Below are positions 32,384-40,980 of a stretch of DNA of 64,000 bases, in pieces. Position numbers and translations under genes: made by a program. The stretch is taken from assembly GCA_963767685.1 (NCBI GenBank), contig CAVYEZ010000002.1:1-64000 (forward strand), in the 5' to 3' direction. Position 1 is the first letter of the stretch, and each line of letters starts with the position of its first letter. The DNA is from Trebonia sp963767685 (GTDB taxonomy: Bacteria; Actinomycetota; Actinomycetes; Streptosporangiales; Streptosporangiaceae). The notes below the pieces were generated by a model. The model ran no database searches. It was not told where the DNA came from and saw nothing but the letters and a program-made list of their open reading frames with translations.

Positions 32384-35300
32384 TTAGAGCGACCCCAGCG
32401 CCGCAGTTACATCAGCAGCCTCGTCAACCTCTCCAAGTTGCTGGAGTATCGTTTGCGCGGTAATCCACATGGAACGGGCCGCCGCGATGTCATTCTTCTT
32501 ACGGTGCAGCCAGCCCAGATTCCTGAGCGCCATGGCCTCACCAAATAGATCCCCAGAGGCCCGGTGCACGCGCAAGGCCTCGGTAATGCGGATACTCGCA
32601 TCGTCGAGTCGATCGAGATCCAAGTAGACACGACCTAGATTGTGCAGCGCATGGCCTAGGGCATGGCCGCCGATCTGCTCGGATATGTCGCGAGCCTCGT
32701 CGTAGCACTCCGCGGCCCGGGACAGGTCTCCAAGCTGGTAATAGACCTCACCCAGGTTATTCAGCGCGACGCCGAGCAGGGCTGTCGCTCCGTCTGGGCG
32801 CAGCAGTTCCACCGCCCTGCGCATGCTGCGGAGGGCCGCTTCCCCAGGACCGTCCATGTTAAGGTGCGCCTCACCAAGTGCGACAGCTGTTTGCGCCTCA
32901 CCATGTGTGTCGCCGTGCTCCCGCCGGATCGCAAGCGCCTGCTCAAGGTGGCCGAAGGCCTCGTCGTCCCGCAGCCTGGCAAGAGCGAAGCCGAGCACGA
33001 AGAGCGCCCAGGCCTCGCCAAGCCGGTCGTTCGCCTTGCGCGCGCTCTCAACCGCGATACGTTGCGTGATCACGCAGTCCGCCCAGTTGCTACGCCGGTT
33101 GAAGACCGGGTACAGGGTCGGCGGCATCCGCGATGCCACATCATGCATCCCGGCCGCCGCTGCCTGCCTGATCGCGCTGACGATGTTGGCCCGCTCGTCC
33201 TCATACCAGGCCAGGGCGTCGTCCGGGCCGGTGAAATCCGGCTGCGGGTAGCCGAACGCCACGGAGTCGCGAAGCACCCGGTACCGCCGCGGTGATACGA
33301 CGTCCATGGCGACCTCACTGGTACTCAGATACCAGTACAGCAGTCGGCTGACCGCCTCAGCCCGGACGGCCTGGGGTTCCTCCGCCTCGGCCCGTTCGGT
33401 CGCGTAAGCCCGGAGCAGGTCGTGGAAGCTGTACCGGTCCGGCGCCGGCGACTCAAGCAAGTTGATGTCGACCAAGGTCTCAAGCGCGTCCGCGACTTCG
33501 TTCTCCGCCGCCCCGAGCAGGGCCGTCGCGGCGTAAAGACTGATCGTCGCTCCCTGCCAGAGGCCAAGCAGCCGGAAGACGCGGGCCGGATCCGCACCGC
33601 GGCCGACCTTGCCCAGACTGTCGTAACTCACCTGGAAGCTGGCCCGGACGGCGAGGTCACCGGTCGTCAGCTCGTCTAGTCTGCGGTGCTGATTGCGAAG
33701 CCGGTCCGCAAGGGTGGAGATCCGCCACTGCCGGCGCTTCGCCAGCCGCGCTGCGCAGATCCGGATGGCCAGCGGCAGCCCAGCACAGGCAACGAGGATC
33801 TCGGCGGTGGCGTCCGGCTCGGCCGCGGCGCGTTCCTCACCCACGATCCGAGAGAACAGCGCCAGCGCCTCGGTGTCCTCAAGCACGTTCAGGTCCACGA
33901 ACCGCGTGCTGGCCAGGTCCGCGCTCCGGTTACGGGTGGTGACGAGCACCGCGCACGAGGAAGTGCCGGGAAGCAGCGGCCGGACCTGGGCCGCGTCTTT
34001 GGCGTTATCGAGCAGGATCAGCACCCGGTGGCCGACCAGCGTCGTGCGGTACAAGGCCGCCCGCTCGTCATCGCGCGCAGGGATCTTGTCGCCCTCGACG
34101 CCTAGGTCGCGAAGGAACCGGGCGAGTACTTCGCCGGGCGGGGCCGTCTGGGAACTGGCGCCCTGAAGGTCAACGTAGAGCTGGCCCTCGGGGAACTGCG
34201 CGCGGACCTGATGGGCGGCGTGCACGGCGAGCGTGGTCTTGCCGAGCCCGGCGGCACCGTTCACCACCACGATCCGGACCGCGCCCGGGCTGCTCTCCGC
34301 GTTGCCCGCGAGTAGCAGGCTAGACAGTTGCCTCACGTGCGTCTCGCGCCCAGTGAAGTCGCCGATGTCGGCTGGGAGCTGGGCGGGTCGCGGGAGGCTA
34401 GGGAGAACGCCCGCCGCCTTCTCCGGCATTTGCGGTTCGGCCTCGGCCTCTTCTTCGGCGGGTCCGAGGAAGGTACCGATCGCGATGGTTCCCGGCGGCT
34501 CGGGACTCGGTTCCTCGGCGTCCGCGACGCCCGGGCCGGGCTCTGCCGCCGCCTCCGCGTCCGGCCGCGCCGCCGCCGCGGCGACCGGGGCCGCCGGTTC
34601 GCGGGCGCGGCCCTGGCGCGGTCTCGCTACGGGTGGCGCGGAAGGCGGCGGCGACGCATCGGAGGCGAGCAGGTTCGCGTACAGCCGCTGCAATTCGCTG
34701 CCAGGATCCACGCCAAGCTCGTCCGCAATGACCTCACGTGCCTTGGCGTACATCTCAAGCGCCTCGGCGCGGCGTCCCGCCTCCTCGAGGGCCCGGATCA
34801 GCAGCGCCCACAACCGCTCGCGCAGCGGGTGCTCCGACACAAGGCCGCGCAGCTCCGCCACCACCTGAGCCGCCCGGCCGCAAGCGAGGTCCGCGTCGAT
34901 GCGCAGCTCGGTCACGGCCAGCCGCTGCTCCGCCGCGCGGTTGACCTGCGTGACAAGTAGCGGAGACAGCGGAACGTCGGCAAGCAGCGGCCCGCGCCAC
35001 AACTCGAGCGCGTCGCCGAGCAGGGCGGCCGCCTTCCTCGGATCGCCCTCGGCCAGCGCGGCCCTGCCATCGGCCACCCGTGACTCGAACTCCTGCATGT
35101 CCAGGTCGCTGGGCGAGAGGCGCAACAGGTACCCGGGCGCCCGGTAAACCAGCACCCGGCCCTCGGCGTCGTTAATGACCTTGCGCAGCCGGTGCACGTA
35201 GATGCTTACGAGGTTGTTCGCGGTATGCGGCGGGCTCTCGCCCCAGATCTCGTCGATCAGCACGTCGGTCGGGACAAGCTGGCCAGGCCGCACAAGCAGG

Positions 35301-35389
35301 CAGGCGAGCAGCGAGCGCCACTTAGGGGCGCCGATCGCCGTCCACCCCTCCGTAGACAGCACTTCAAGCGGACCAAGGATGCGGAACCG
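32384..35389 (-). CDS. SARP-family regulator with BTAD, NB-ARC and TPR domains
   Basis: A 1001-residue AfsR-like transcription factor. Residues 1-95 form the OmpR-type winged helix (MRFRILGPLEV...APKWRSLLACLLVRPGQLVPTDVLIDEIWG). About 98-245 is the bacterial activator domain. A Pro/Ala-rich linker leads to an NB-ARC STAND ATPase with P-loop NGAAGLGKTTLAVH (about 375-385), VLILLDNAKDAAQV as Walker B, and GLPLAI. The C-terminal third has TPR repeats (GVALNNLGEVYYQLGDLSRAAECYDEA and the next units). STAND regulators are usually switched by ligand-driven ATP exchange. A GTG 21 codons upstream (35452) is an alternative start. No biosynthetic cluster is adjacent; the repeat-peptide gene just downstream is the nearest candidate target. 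Confidence 0.9.
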   Translation of the reverse strand, partial: RFRILGPLEVLSTEGWTAIGAPKWRSLLACLLVRPGQLVPTDVLIDEIWGESPPHTANNLVSIYVHRLRKVINDAEGRVLVYRAPGYLLRLSPSDLDMQEFESRVADGRAALAEGDPRKAAALLGDALELWRGPLLADVPLSPLLVTQVNRAAEQRLAVTELRIDADLACGRAAQVVAELRGLVSEHPLRERLWALLIRALEEAGRRAEALEMYAKAREVIADELGVDPGSELQRLYANLLASDASPPPSAPPVARPRQGRAREPAAPVAAAAARPDAEAAAEPGPGVADAEEPSPEPPGTIAIGTFLGPAEEEAEAEPQMPEKAAGVLPSLPRPAQLPADIGDFTGRETHVRQLSSLLLAGNAESSPGAVRIVVVNGAAGLGKTTLAVHAAHQVRAQFPEGQLYVDLQGASSQTAPPGEVLARFLRDLGVEGDKIPARDDERAALYRTTLVGHRVLILLDNAKDAAQVRPLLPGTSSCAVLVTTRNRSADLASTRFVDLNVLEDTEALALFSRIVGEERAAAEPDATAEILVACAGLPLAIRICAARLAKRRQWRISTLADRLRNQHRRLDELTTGDLAVRASFQVSYDSLGKVGRGADPARVFRLLGLWQGATISLYAATALLGAAENEVADALETLVDINLLESPAPDRYSFHDLLRAYATERAEAEEPQAVRAEAVSRLLYWYLSTSEVAMDVVSPRRYRVLRDSVAFGYPQPDFTGPDDALAWYEDERANIVSAIRQAAAAGMHDVASRMPPTLYPVFNRRSNWADCVITQRIAVESARKANDRLGEAWALFVLGFALARLRDDEAFGHLEQALAIRREHGDTHGEAQTAVALGEAHLNMDGPGEAALRSMRRAVELLRPDGATALLGVALNNLGEVYYQLGDLSRAAECYDEARDISEQIGGHALGHALHNLGRVYLDLDRLDDASIRITEALRVHRASGDLFGEAMALRNLGWLHRKKNDIAAARSMWITAQTILQQLGEVDEAADVTAALGSL

Positions 35390-35687
35390 CATCAGGTCGG
35401 CCTGTCCGAACGCACGCGCTCCTCCGGCCTTCAGCTGGACGTTGGACCCCACTTAATCACGACTCAACCGAACCGTAAATCGGACACGTCATGATGTAGC
35501 GCGATTGTTGGGGAGACAGCGCGGAGTGTAGCGAGGAGTCGGCCGTGACGGCCGGGGTTACGCGTCGGCCGGCGGGCGGATACGGCGCGAGTTAACCCGA
35601 TTAACTCCGGCGGTGGGCCAGTCTCCCGGGACGCGGCCCGTTGACTAAATCGTCGCTTAACCGGGCTCTGGCAATCTCTTGATCAGC

Positions 35688-35798
35688 GCCAGAAGCGCAG
35701 CGGGGACCGCGGGGCATGTGTCCCGCTCCGTATTGGACGGTTACGAGGGGCACCGTCCCGTACGAAGCGGGACACGGCCACCGCGGCGCGCTTCTGGC
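35688..35798. repeat. 111-base multi-stem hairpin
   Basis: Nested complementary arms: GCCAGAAGCGC (35688-35698) with 35788-35798; GCGG (35700) with CCGC (35781); GTGTCCCGCT (35718-35727) with 35766-35775; CGTA with TACG (35729/35761); GGACGG (35735-35740) with 35753-35758. Such nested pairing with small internal loops suggests a structured RNA or cruciform. Confidence 0.75.
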
Positions 35799-35814
35799 AC
35801 CGGAGCTGGCGATC

Positions 35815-35838
35815 GGGACCCAGGGGTGGCGGGTCCCG
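35815..35838. repeat. Small hairpin in the prs-SARP spacer
   Basis: CGGGACCC pairs with GGGTCCCG around a 9-base loop. It is the second of four stem-loops in this spacer. Confidence 0.6.
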
Positions 35839-35847
35839 GACGCCACA

Positions 35848-35893
35848 GAAGCCCCGTCCCGCCAAACCGGGGAATGGCGGGACGGGGTCTTCT
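35848..35893. repeat. 17-bp stem hairpin in the prs-SARP spacer
   Basis: GAAG-CCCCGTCCCGCCA pairs with TGGCGGGACGGGG-CTTC, with one extra T, around a 10-base loop. It directly abuts the next palindrome. Confidence 0.7.
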
Positions 35894-35941
35894 TGCGCGC
35901 CCGATGGCAAAAACCGCCATCTTATCGGGCGCGCAAGAAGA
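35889..35941 (-). repeat. Palindromic element, copy 1 (after prs)
   Basis: The outer arms CTTCTTGCGCGCCCGAT and ATCGGGCGCGCAAGAAG pair perfectly. The inner GATGGC/GCCATC around AAAAACC offers an alternative fold. The 40-base core at 35895-35934 recurs at 62204-62243 inside tatD with only three differences. It lies about 70 bases past the prs stop and may end that transcript. Confidence 0.85.
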
Positions 35942-36009
35942 AGTACCTCCCGGGGGACGACCCCCGGACCCCGGCTGTCGCGTTCCGCGACATTGCGCCC
36001 GTTCTCCCG

Positions 36010-36987
36010 TTAGCTTTGCCCGTCGAAGAGGCTGGTCACGGAGCCGTCGCTGAACACCTCGTTGATCGCGCGGGCGATGAGCGGGGCGATCGACAGCACG
36101 GTCAGCTTGTCGAACCGCTTCTCCTGCGCCACCGGCAGCGTGTTGGTGATGACCACCTCGCTGATCCGGGAGTTCTTCAGCTGGTCAACCGCCGGCCCGG
36201 AAAGCACGCCGTGCGTCGCGGCGACGATGACCCGCTCCGCTCCCTGCTCGAACAGCGCGTCCGCGGCCTTCACGATCGTCCCGCCGGTGTCGATCATGTC
36301 GTCCACCAGGATGCAGGTCCGTCCCTGGACGTGCCCGACCACCTCGAAGACCTTGACCTGGTTGGCGACGTCGGGGTCGCGCCGCTTGTGGATGATGGCG
36401 AGCGGCGTGCCGAGCCGGTCGGTCCAGCGCTCGCAGACCCGGACCCGGCCGGCGTCCGGCGCGACCACGGTCACGTTCCGCACGTTCAGCTTGCTTTCCA
36501 GGTAGCCCGCGAGGATCGGCAACGCGAACAGATGGTCCACCGGCCCGTCGAAGAACCCCTGGATCTGCGCGGTGTGCAGGTCAACCGCCATCAGCCGGTC
36601 GGCGCCCGCGGTGGCGAACAGGTCGGCGATGAGGCGCGCCGAGATCGGCTCACGGCCGCGGCTCTTCTTGTCCTGCCGCGCGTAGCCGAAGAAGGGCATG
36701 ACCACGGTGATCCGCTTGGCCGACGCGCGCTTAAGCGCGTCGACCATGATGAGCTGCTCCATGATCCACTGGTTGATCGGCGCGGTATGGCTCTGCAGCA
36801 CGAACGCGTCGCTGCCGCGGACCGACTCGAGGAACCGGACCATGATCTCGCCGTTGGCGAAGTCGTACAGCGTCGCCGGCGCCGTCTCGACCCCCATGCA
36901 GTCGGCAACCTCAGCGGCGAGTTCCGGGAAGGCCCGGCCGCTGAACAACATCATCTTCTTCTGGCTCGGCGCCGTCATGCCGCTCAC
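36010..36987 (-). CDS. prs: Ribose-phosphate pyrophosphokinase
   Basis: A 325-residue PRPP synthase, making PRPP from ribose-5-phosphate and ATP for nucleotide, His and Trp synthesis. FANGEIMVRFLESVRGSDAFVLQSH, FGYARQDKKSRGREPISARLIADL, VDLHTAQIQGFFDGPVDHL and the PRPP loop ILVDDMIDTGGTIVKA are all intact. The GTG at 36987 has GGGAG at moderate spacing; an ATG three codons in is possible. It follows glmU by 47 bases, the usual order. Confidence 0.97.
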   Translation of the reverse strand: MSGMTAPSQKKMMLFSGRAFPELAAEVADCMGVETAPATLYDFANGEIMVRFLESVRGSDAFVLQSHTAPINQWIMEQLIMVDALKRASAKRITVVMPFFGYARQDKKSRGREPISARLIADLFATAGADRLMAVDLHTAQIQGFFDGPVDHLFALPILAGYLESKLNVRNVTVVAPDAGRVRVCERWTDRLGTPLAIIHKRRDPDVANQVKVFEVVGHVQGRTCILVDDMIDTGGTIVKAADALFEQGAERVIVAATHGVLSGPAVDQLKNSRISEVVITNTLPVAQEKRFDKLTVLSIAPLIARAINEVFSDGSVTSLFDGQS

Positions 36988-37034
36988 CTAGTACTGCTCT
37001 CCCTCGGCTCGGGCCGTACGACCAAAGACAAAAT

Positions 37035-38537
37035 TCATTGCGATTCATCCGAACGACTGCGGGTCGCTGCCTCCGCCGACCGTGTCCCTTCCCGGTGGCG
37101 GAGCACCCACCCGTCGGAATTGTGCTGGTGTCCCCGGGCGATCCCGAGGTCACCAGCCTGCACTTCCTGGTGAATCACCGACCCGGCCGCCGTGTAGGCG
37201 CCGTCGCCGATCGTGACCGGGGCCACGAGCACCGTGTTGCTGCCGACGAAGGCGCTCTCGCCGACCTCGGTACGGTGCTTGTGCTGCCCGTCGTAGTTGG
37301 CGAAGATCGTCCCCGCGCCGATGTTCGTCCCCGCCCCGATGGTCGCGTCGCCGACGTAGGTGAGGTGCGGCACCTTCGCCCCCTCGCCGATGTGCGACTT
37401 CTTGAGCTCGACGTAGGTGCCGATGTGGGCGCCGTCGGCGATGCTGGCCCCCGGCCGCAGGTAGGCGAACGGGCCGATGGTGACTCGCGGGCCGATCTCC
37501 GCCTGACGGCAGACCGCGTGCAGCAGCACGGCGTCCTCGCCGACGGTCGTGTCCGCGAGGAGGCAGCCGGGCCCGACCTTAGCGCCCGCACCGATCACGG
37601 TGGCACCCTCAAGCTGGGTCTGCGGGCCGATCTCGGCGTCCTGGCCGATCTCCACCGTGACGTCAACCCAGGTAGACGCCGGGTCGATGATCGTGACGCC
37701 GGCGAGCATCCAGTCGCGGAGGATCCGGTCGTTGAGCGTCCGCCGCGCTTGCGCCAGCTGTACCCGGTCGTTGACGCCCCTGATCTCCGCCGCGTCGGCG
37801 GCGAGCACGGTGCCGACCCGGTGCCCGTCGCCGCGCAGGATCTCCACGACGTCGGTGAGGTACTCCTCGTGCTGGCTGTTGTTGGTGGTCACCCGCTTGA
37901 TGACGTCGGTGAGCAGCGCGCCGTCGAACGCGTAGCAGCCGGAGTTGAACTCGTCGATGGCGCGCTCGGCCGCCGTGGCGTCGCGCTCCTCGACGATCCG
38001 CAGGAAGGTACCGTCGGCGTCGCGCACGATCCGGCCGAAGCCGGGGAAGTCGCCCCGCGCGGTCAGCACGGTGACGGCGTTACCCGCCGCGACGTGCCTG
38101 CTGGCCAGTTCGCCGAGCGTCCGCCCGCGCAGCAGCGGCATGTCCCCGTAGGTCACGATGACGGTCCCGGCCATGGCGCCGAGGGACTCGATCACCATCC
38201 GCACCGCGTGCCCGGTGCCGAGTTGCTGCTCCTGAACGACGATGTCCGCCGCTGGCGCCGCGGCCACCGCCGCCGCGCTCACCTCTTCCCTGGCGTGCCC
38301 GACCACGACCACGAGCCGCTCGGGCGCCAGGTCGCTCGCCGCCGCGATCGCGTGGCCGATCAGGGGCCGCCCGGACAGCGTGTGCAGCATCTTGGGGGTG
38401 CTGGACTTCATCCTGGTGCCCTCGCCCGCGGCCAGGATCACGACCGCGGCCGGTGCGAATACTCCAATTTTGCCCTCACCGGAGACATGACTTCCGTCCG
38501 ACGGACGCAAAATTGGAGCACTCGAAGTTTCGCTCAC
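37035..38537 (-). CDS. glmU: Bifunctional GlcNAc-1-P uridyltransferase / GlcN-1-P acetyltransferase
   Basis: A 500-residue enzyme making UDP-GlcNAc for the cell wall. The uridyltransferase loop VVILAAGEGTRMKSSTPKMLH and YGDMPLLRG are in the first half. The second half is a left-handed beta-helix of hexapeptide repeats, with RPGASIADGAHIGTYVELKKSHIGEGAKVPHLTYVGDATIG and the acetyltransferase residues NIGAGTIFANYDGQHKHRT. GTG at 38537 is the best in-frame start and leaves about 30 extra N-terminal residues that contain an inverted repeat (38462-38518). A GAGGAGA lies 11 bases upstream. Confidence 0.94.
   Translation of the reverse strand: MSETSSAPILRPSDGSHVSGEGKIGVFAPAAVVILAAGEGTRMKSSTPKMLHTLSGRPLIGHAIAAASDLAPERLVVVVGHAREEVSAAAVAAAPAADIVVQEQQLGTGHAVRMVIESLGAMAGTVIVTYGDMPLLRGRTLGELASRHVAAGNAVTVLTARGDFPGFGRIVRDADGTFLRIVEERDATAAERAIDEFNSGCYAFDGALLTDVIKRVTTNNSQHEEYLTDVVEILRGDGHRVGTVLAADAAEIRGVNDRVQLAQARRTLNDRILRDWMLAGVTIIDPASTWVDVTVEIGQDAEIGPQTQLEGATVIGAGAKVGPGCLLADTTVGEDAVLLHAVCRQAEIGPRVTIGPFAYLRPGASIADGAHIGTYVELKKSHIGEGAKVPHLTYVGDATIGAGTNIGAGTIFANYDGQHKHRTEVGESAFVGSNTVLVAPVTIGDGAYTAAGSVIHQEVQAGDLGIARGHQHNSDGWVLRHREGTRSAEAATRSRSDESQ
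38462..38518. repeat. 12-bp inverted repeat in the 5' end of glmU
   Basis: CTCCAATTTTGC (38462-38473) is complementary to GCAAAATTGGAG (38507-38518) with a 33-base spacer. It lies in the extra N-terminal segment ahead of the conserved nucleotide loop, so it might be a leader structure if translation began later, although no canonical in-frame start exists there. Confidence 0.6.
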
Positions 38538-38731
38538 GAGTAACGCATCTCCTCGGGTATCGCGCCGAACACCGACCGAGGCCATCGTAACGAGCACGTG
38601 GAGGGCTGAGGCGACGACAGCCTGTTTACCCGCCCCTCACCCGCAGGATACCTGCTTGTAGCCAACGAGGGACAGGAGGCGCCCGCGGGACTCGCATCCG
38701 GTACCGCGCATGCGCCACACTCGGACGTGCC

Positions 38732-38755
38732 TTGGGCGGGACGCCACCCGCCTAA
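38732..38755 (-). terminator. Possible terminator of the MFS transporter gene
   Basis: GGCGGG pairs with CCCGCC around a 6-base loop, flanked by TT/AA pairing, 10 bases past the transporter stop. No T run on the minus strand. Confidence 0.4.
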
Positions 38756-38764
38756 GTTGCGATT

Positions 38765-40579
38765 TTAACTAGATATCCCGGGCTTGTCCGCCGGCTCCGA
38801 CGGGTCGTCAACCCCGTCAGGAGCGACAAGCTCGCTCGGTTCGAACGAGCCCTCGCCCGCTACCGCCGCCAGCTCGGAACCGAGCGACTCCGCCTGCGCC
38901 TGGGCCGCGGCCGCCGCCCGGCTCCGGCCGGTGAGCGCGGACGCGACCGCCCCGATGACGCTGGCCGCGATGGCGAAGCCGAAGGCGACGCCGAGGCCAT
39001 CGTGGAACGGCCCGGTGATCAGGTTCGGGAAGAACTCGCGGCCGGTCACGTAGGCGGCGTGCGCGGACGGCAGGTGGCTGAGCAGCGGCCCGAGCAGCTG
39101 CTGCATCGGGTTGTAGCCGAGGAACGCCGCGAACAGCACGCCGATCGGCGGCAGGTGCGAGATCGTCGCCGCCGCCGACGCCGGGATGCCCTGCGCGGTG
39201 AGCCCGCTGAACATGGACGCCGGCAGCTTGCTCGCCAGGCCGGCCACCATCAGCGAGAAGAAGATGCCGATCGAGAGCACGGACGCGGAGTTCATGAAGG
39301 TCGCGATCATGCCGCCGGCCGCGCCCCGCTGGTTGGCCGGGACCGAGTTCATCATCTCGGCGCGGTTGGGCGATACGAACAGGCCGGTGCCGAAGCCGTT
39401 GAGCGCGACAACGAGAGCGAACTCCCAGTACGGGAAGTTCACCGGGACGAAGATCAGGACCAGGAACGTCACCGCGGCCAGCAGCGAGCCGCCGACGGTG
39501 AACGCCTTCGCGCCGAAGTGGTCAGACAGGACGCCGGACAGCGGCGCCGACAGCAGGAACCCGAGCGTCAGCGGCAGCAGGTAGATGCCAGCCCACAGCG
39601 GGGTCTGGCTGTAGCTGTAGCCGTGCAGCGGCAGCCAGATGCCCTGGAGCCAGATGATCAGCATGAACTGCATGCCGCCGCGGCCCAGGGCGAGCATGAG
39701 GCTGGCGACGTTTCCCGCCGCGAATGCCCGGATCTTGAACAGCGACATGTGGAACAAGGGCTCGGCGACCCTCTGCTCGACGAACACGAACACGACCAGC
39801 AGCACGACGCCGCCGATCATCGCGCCCAGGACGAAGGGGTTCGTCCAGCCCATCGCGCTGCCCCCGTACGGCTGCAGGCCGTAGGTGATGCCGACCAGGA
39901 TCGCGATCAGGCCCACGCCGAAGAGCAGGTTGCCCCACCAGTCCATCTTCGCGTGCTTGCGGATGCCGATGTCGTGCAGCATGAAGTACGCCCAGACGGT
40001 GCCGAACAAGCCGACCGGGGCCGAGACAAGGAAGATAAGGTGCCAGTTCACGGGGGCGAGCACGCCGCCGAGGATCAGGCCGATGAACGAGCCCGCGATC
40101 GCGGCGATCGAGTTCAGCCCGAGGGCGGTGCCGCGCTGGTTGGCCGGGAACGCGTCGGTGAGGATCGCGGTCGAGTTGGCGAACAGGAACGCGCCGCCGA
40201 TGCCCTGCACGACCCGCCAGACGATCAGCCACAGCGCGCCGGCCACTCCGTGCATCCAGGTGACGGTCAGGAAGATCGAGGCGACCGTGAACACCGCGAA
40301 GCCGAGGTTGTACATCCGCACCCGGCCGAACATGTCGCCCAGGCGGCCGAACGAGACCACGAGCACCGCCGTGACGACCATGAAGCCCATGAACATCCAC
40401 AGCAGGTAGCTGGTGTTGCCTGGCCCCAGCGGGTTCAGCCCGATGCCCTTGAACACGGCCGGCAGCGCGATCAGCACGATCGACTGGTTGATCGTCGCCA
40501 TCAGCACGCCGAGCGTCGTGTTCGATAGCGCGATCCACTTGTAGTTCGGCCCGAGCACACGACCGGCCTGGTCAGGCAC
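38765..40579 (-). CDS. MFS drug/metabolite exporter, DHA2 (14-helix) type
   Basis: A 604-residue major facilitator with about 14 hydrophobic helices. LGVLMATINQSIVLIALPAVFKGIG is motif-D-like helix 1, VLVVSFGRLGDMFGRVRMY is motif A, and VVQGIGGAFLFANSTAILTDAFPANQRGTALGLNSIAAIAGSFIGLILGG covers motifs B and C of drug:H+ antiporters. A 60-residue acidic cytosolic tail ends the protein. GTG start with GGGGGA upstream. The exported compound is unknown and no dedicated regulator adjoins it. Confidence 0.9.
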   Translation of the reverse strand: MPDQAGRVLGPNYKWIALSNTTLGVLMATINQSIVLIALPAVFKGIGLNPLGPGNTSYLLWMFMGFMVVTAVLVVSFGRLGDMFGRVRMYNLGFAVFTVASIFLTVTWMHGVAGALWLIVWRVVQGIGGAFLFANSTAILTDAFPANQRGTALGLNSIAAIAGSFIGLILGGVLAPVNWHLIFLVSAPVGLFGTVWAYFMLHDIGIRKHAKMDWWGNLLFGVGLIAILVGITYGLQPYGGSAMGWTNPFVLGAMIGGVVLLVVFVFVEQRVAEPLFHMSLFKIRAFAAGNVASLMLALGRGGMQFMLIIWLQGIWLPLHGYSYSQTPLWAGIYLLPLTLGFLLSAPLSGVLSDHFGAKAFTVGGSLLAAVTFLVLIFVPVNFPYWEFALVVALNGFGTGLFVSPNRAEMMNSVPANQRGAAGGMIATFMNSASVLSIGIFFSLMVAGLASKLPASMFSGLTAQGIPASAAATISHLPPIGVLFAAFLGYNPMQQLLGPLLSHLPSAHAAYVTGREFFPNLITGPFHDGLGVAFGFAIAASVIGAVASALTGRSRAAAAAQAQAESLGSELAAVAGEGSFEPSELVAPDGVDDPSEPADKPGISS

Positions 40580-40980
40580 CCTGTCCCCCCACCTCGTCGG
40601 GAAAGTCGGAAGGCTAAGCAGATGATCAGAACTTGCTTAACCCCAACCAACCATAACGCACCGGAGCCAGCCTCCGCATACTGGTACGCCCCCACCGCAA
40701 CCCGGCCCTCGCGGCACACCGTGACTAGAAGAGGGCTACTTATCGAGTTAATATTTGAATCCTTTAAAGAAGCCTGCTCTGCTTTGGCTCTGATAACCAC
40801 AACGTAACATTCACATTGCCCTATGTAAGCCGCATGGTTTCGCGCTGCTTCTGGCCTGGTACTTCCTTTTCGTGATCGTCGCGGTCACCGGGATGGGCGC
40901 CGAGCGCGGCACCCGCTCATGAAAAGGCGGGCCGAGTCAAAGGGTGGTCCCTTGACGGGGGACTAGGAGGGGAGACCGAG
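40580..40980. promoter_or_regulatory. Intergenic region between MFS gene and globin-like gene
   Basis: About 400 bases between divergent genes. The block 40735-40830 is clearly AT-richer than its surroundings and probably holds promoters. At 40840-40920 a frame reads HGFALLLAWYFLFVIVAVTGMGAERGTRS then stop. This resembles one membrane helix but has no canonical start, so it may be a gene remnant. AGGAGGGGAG just before 40981 is a strong ribosome site. Confidence 0.45.

Larger units (their letters stand above)
35453..36009. promoter_or_regulatory. Hairpin-rich intergenic region between prs and the SARP gene
   Basis: About 560 bases downstream of prs and upstream of the SARP gene (both minus strand). 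It contains four strong hairpins between 35688 and 35941, listed separately. Between 35453 and 35687 lies a shorter dyad (GTTAACCCGATTAAC near 35591) that may belong to the SARP promoter. No coding sequence was recognised, although some frames are open. Confidence 0.6.

Noticed and set aside
35716..37173. A 485-codon plus-strand frame over the hairpin array and prs
   Set aside because: It runs through palindromes and the complement of prs, with no domain. The recurring ARWQ motif comes from the shared palindrome.
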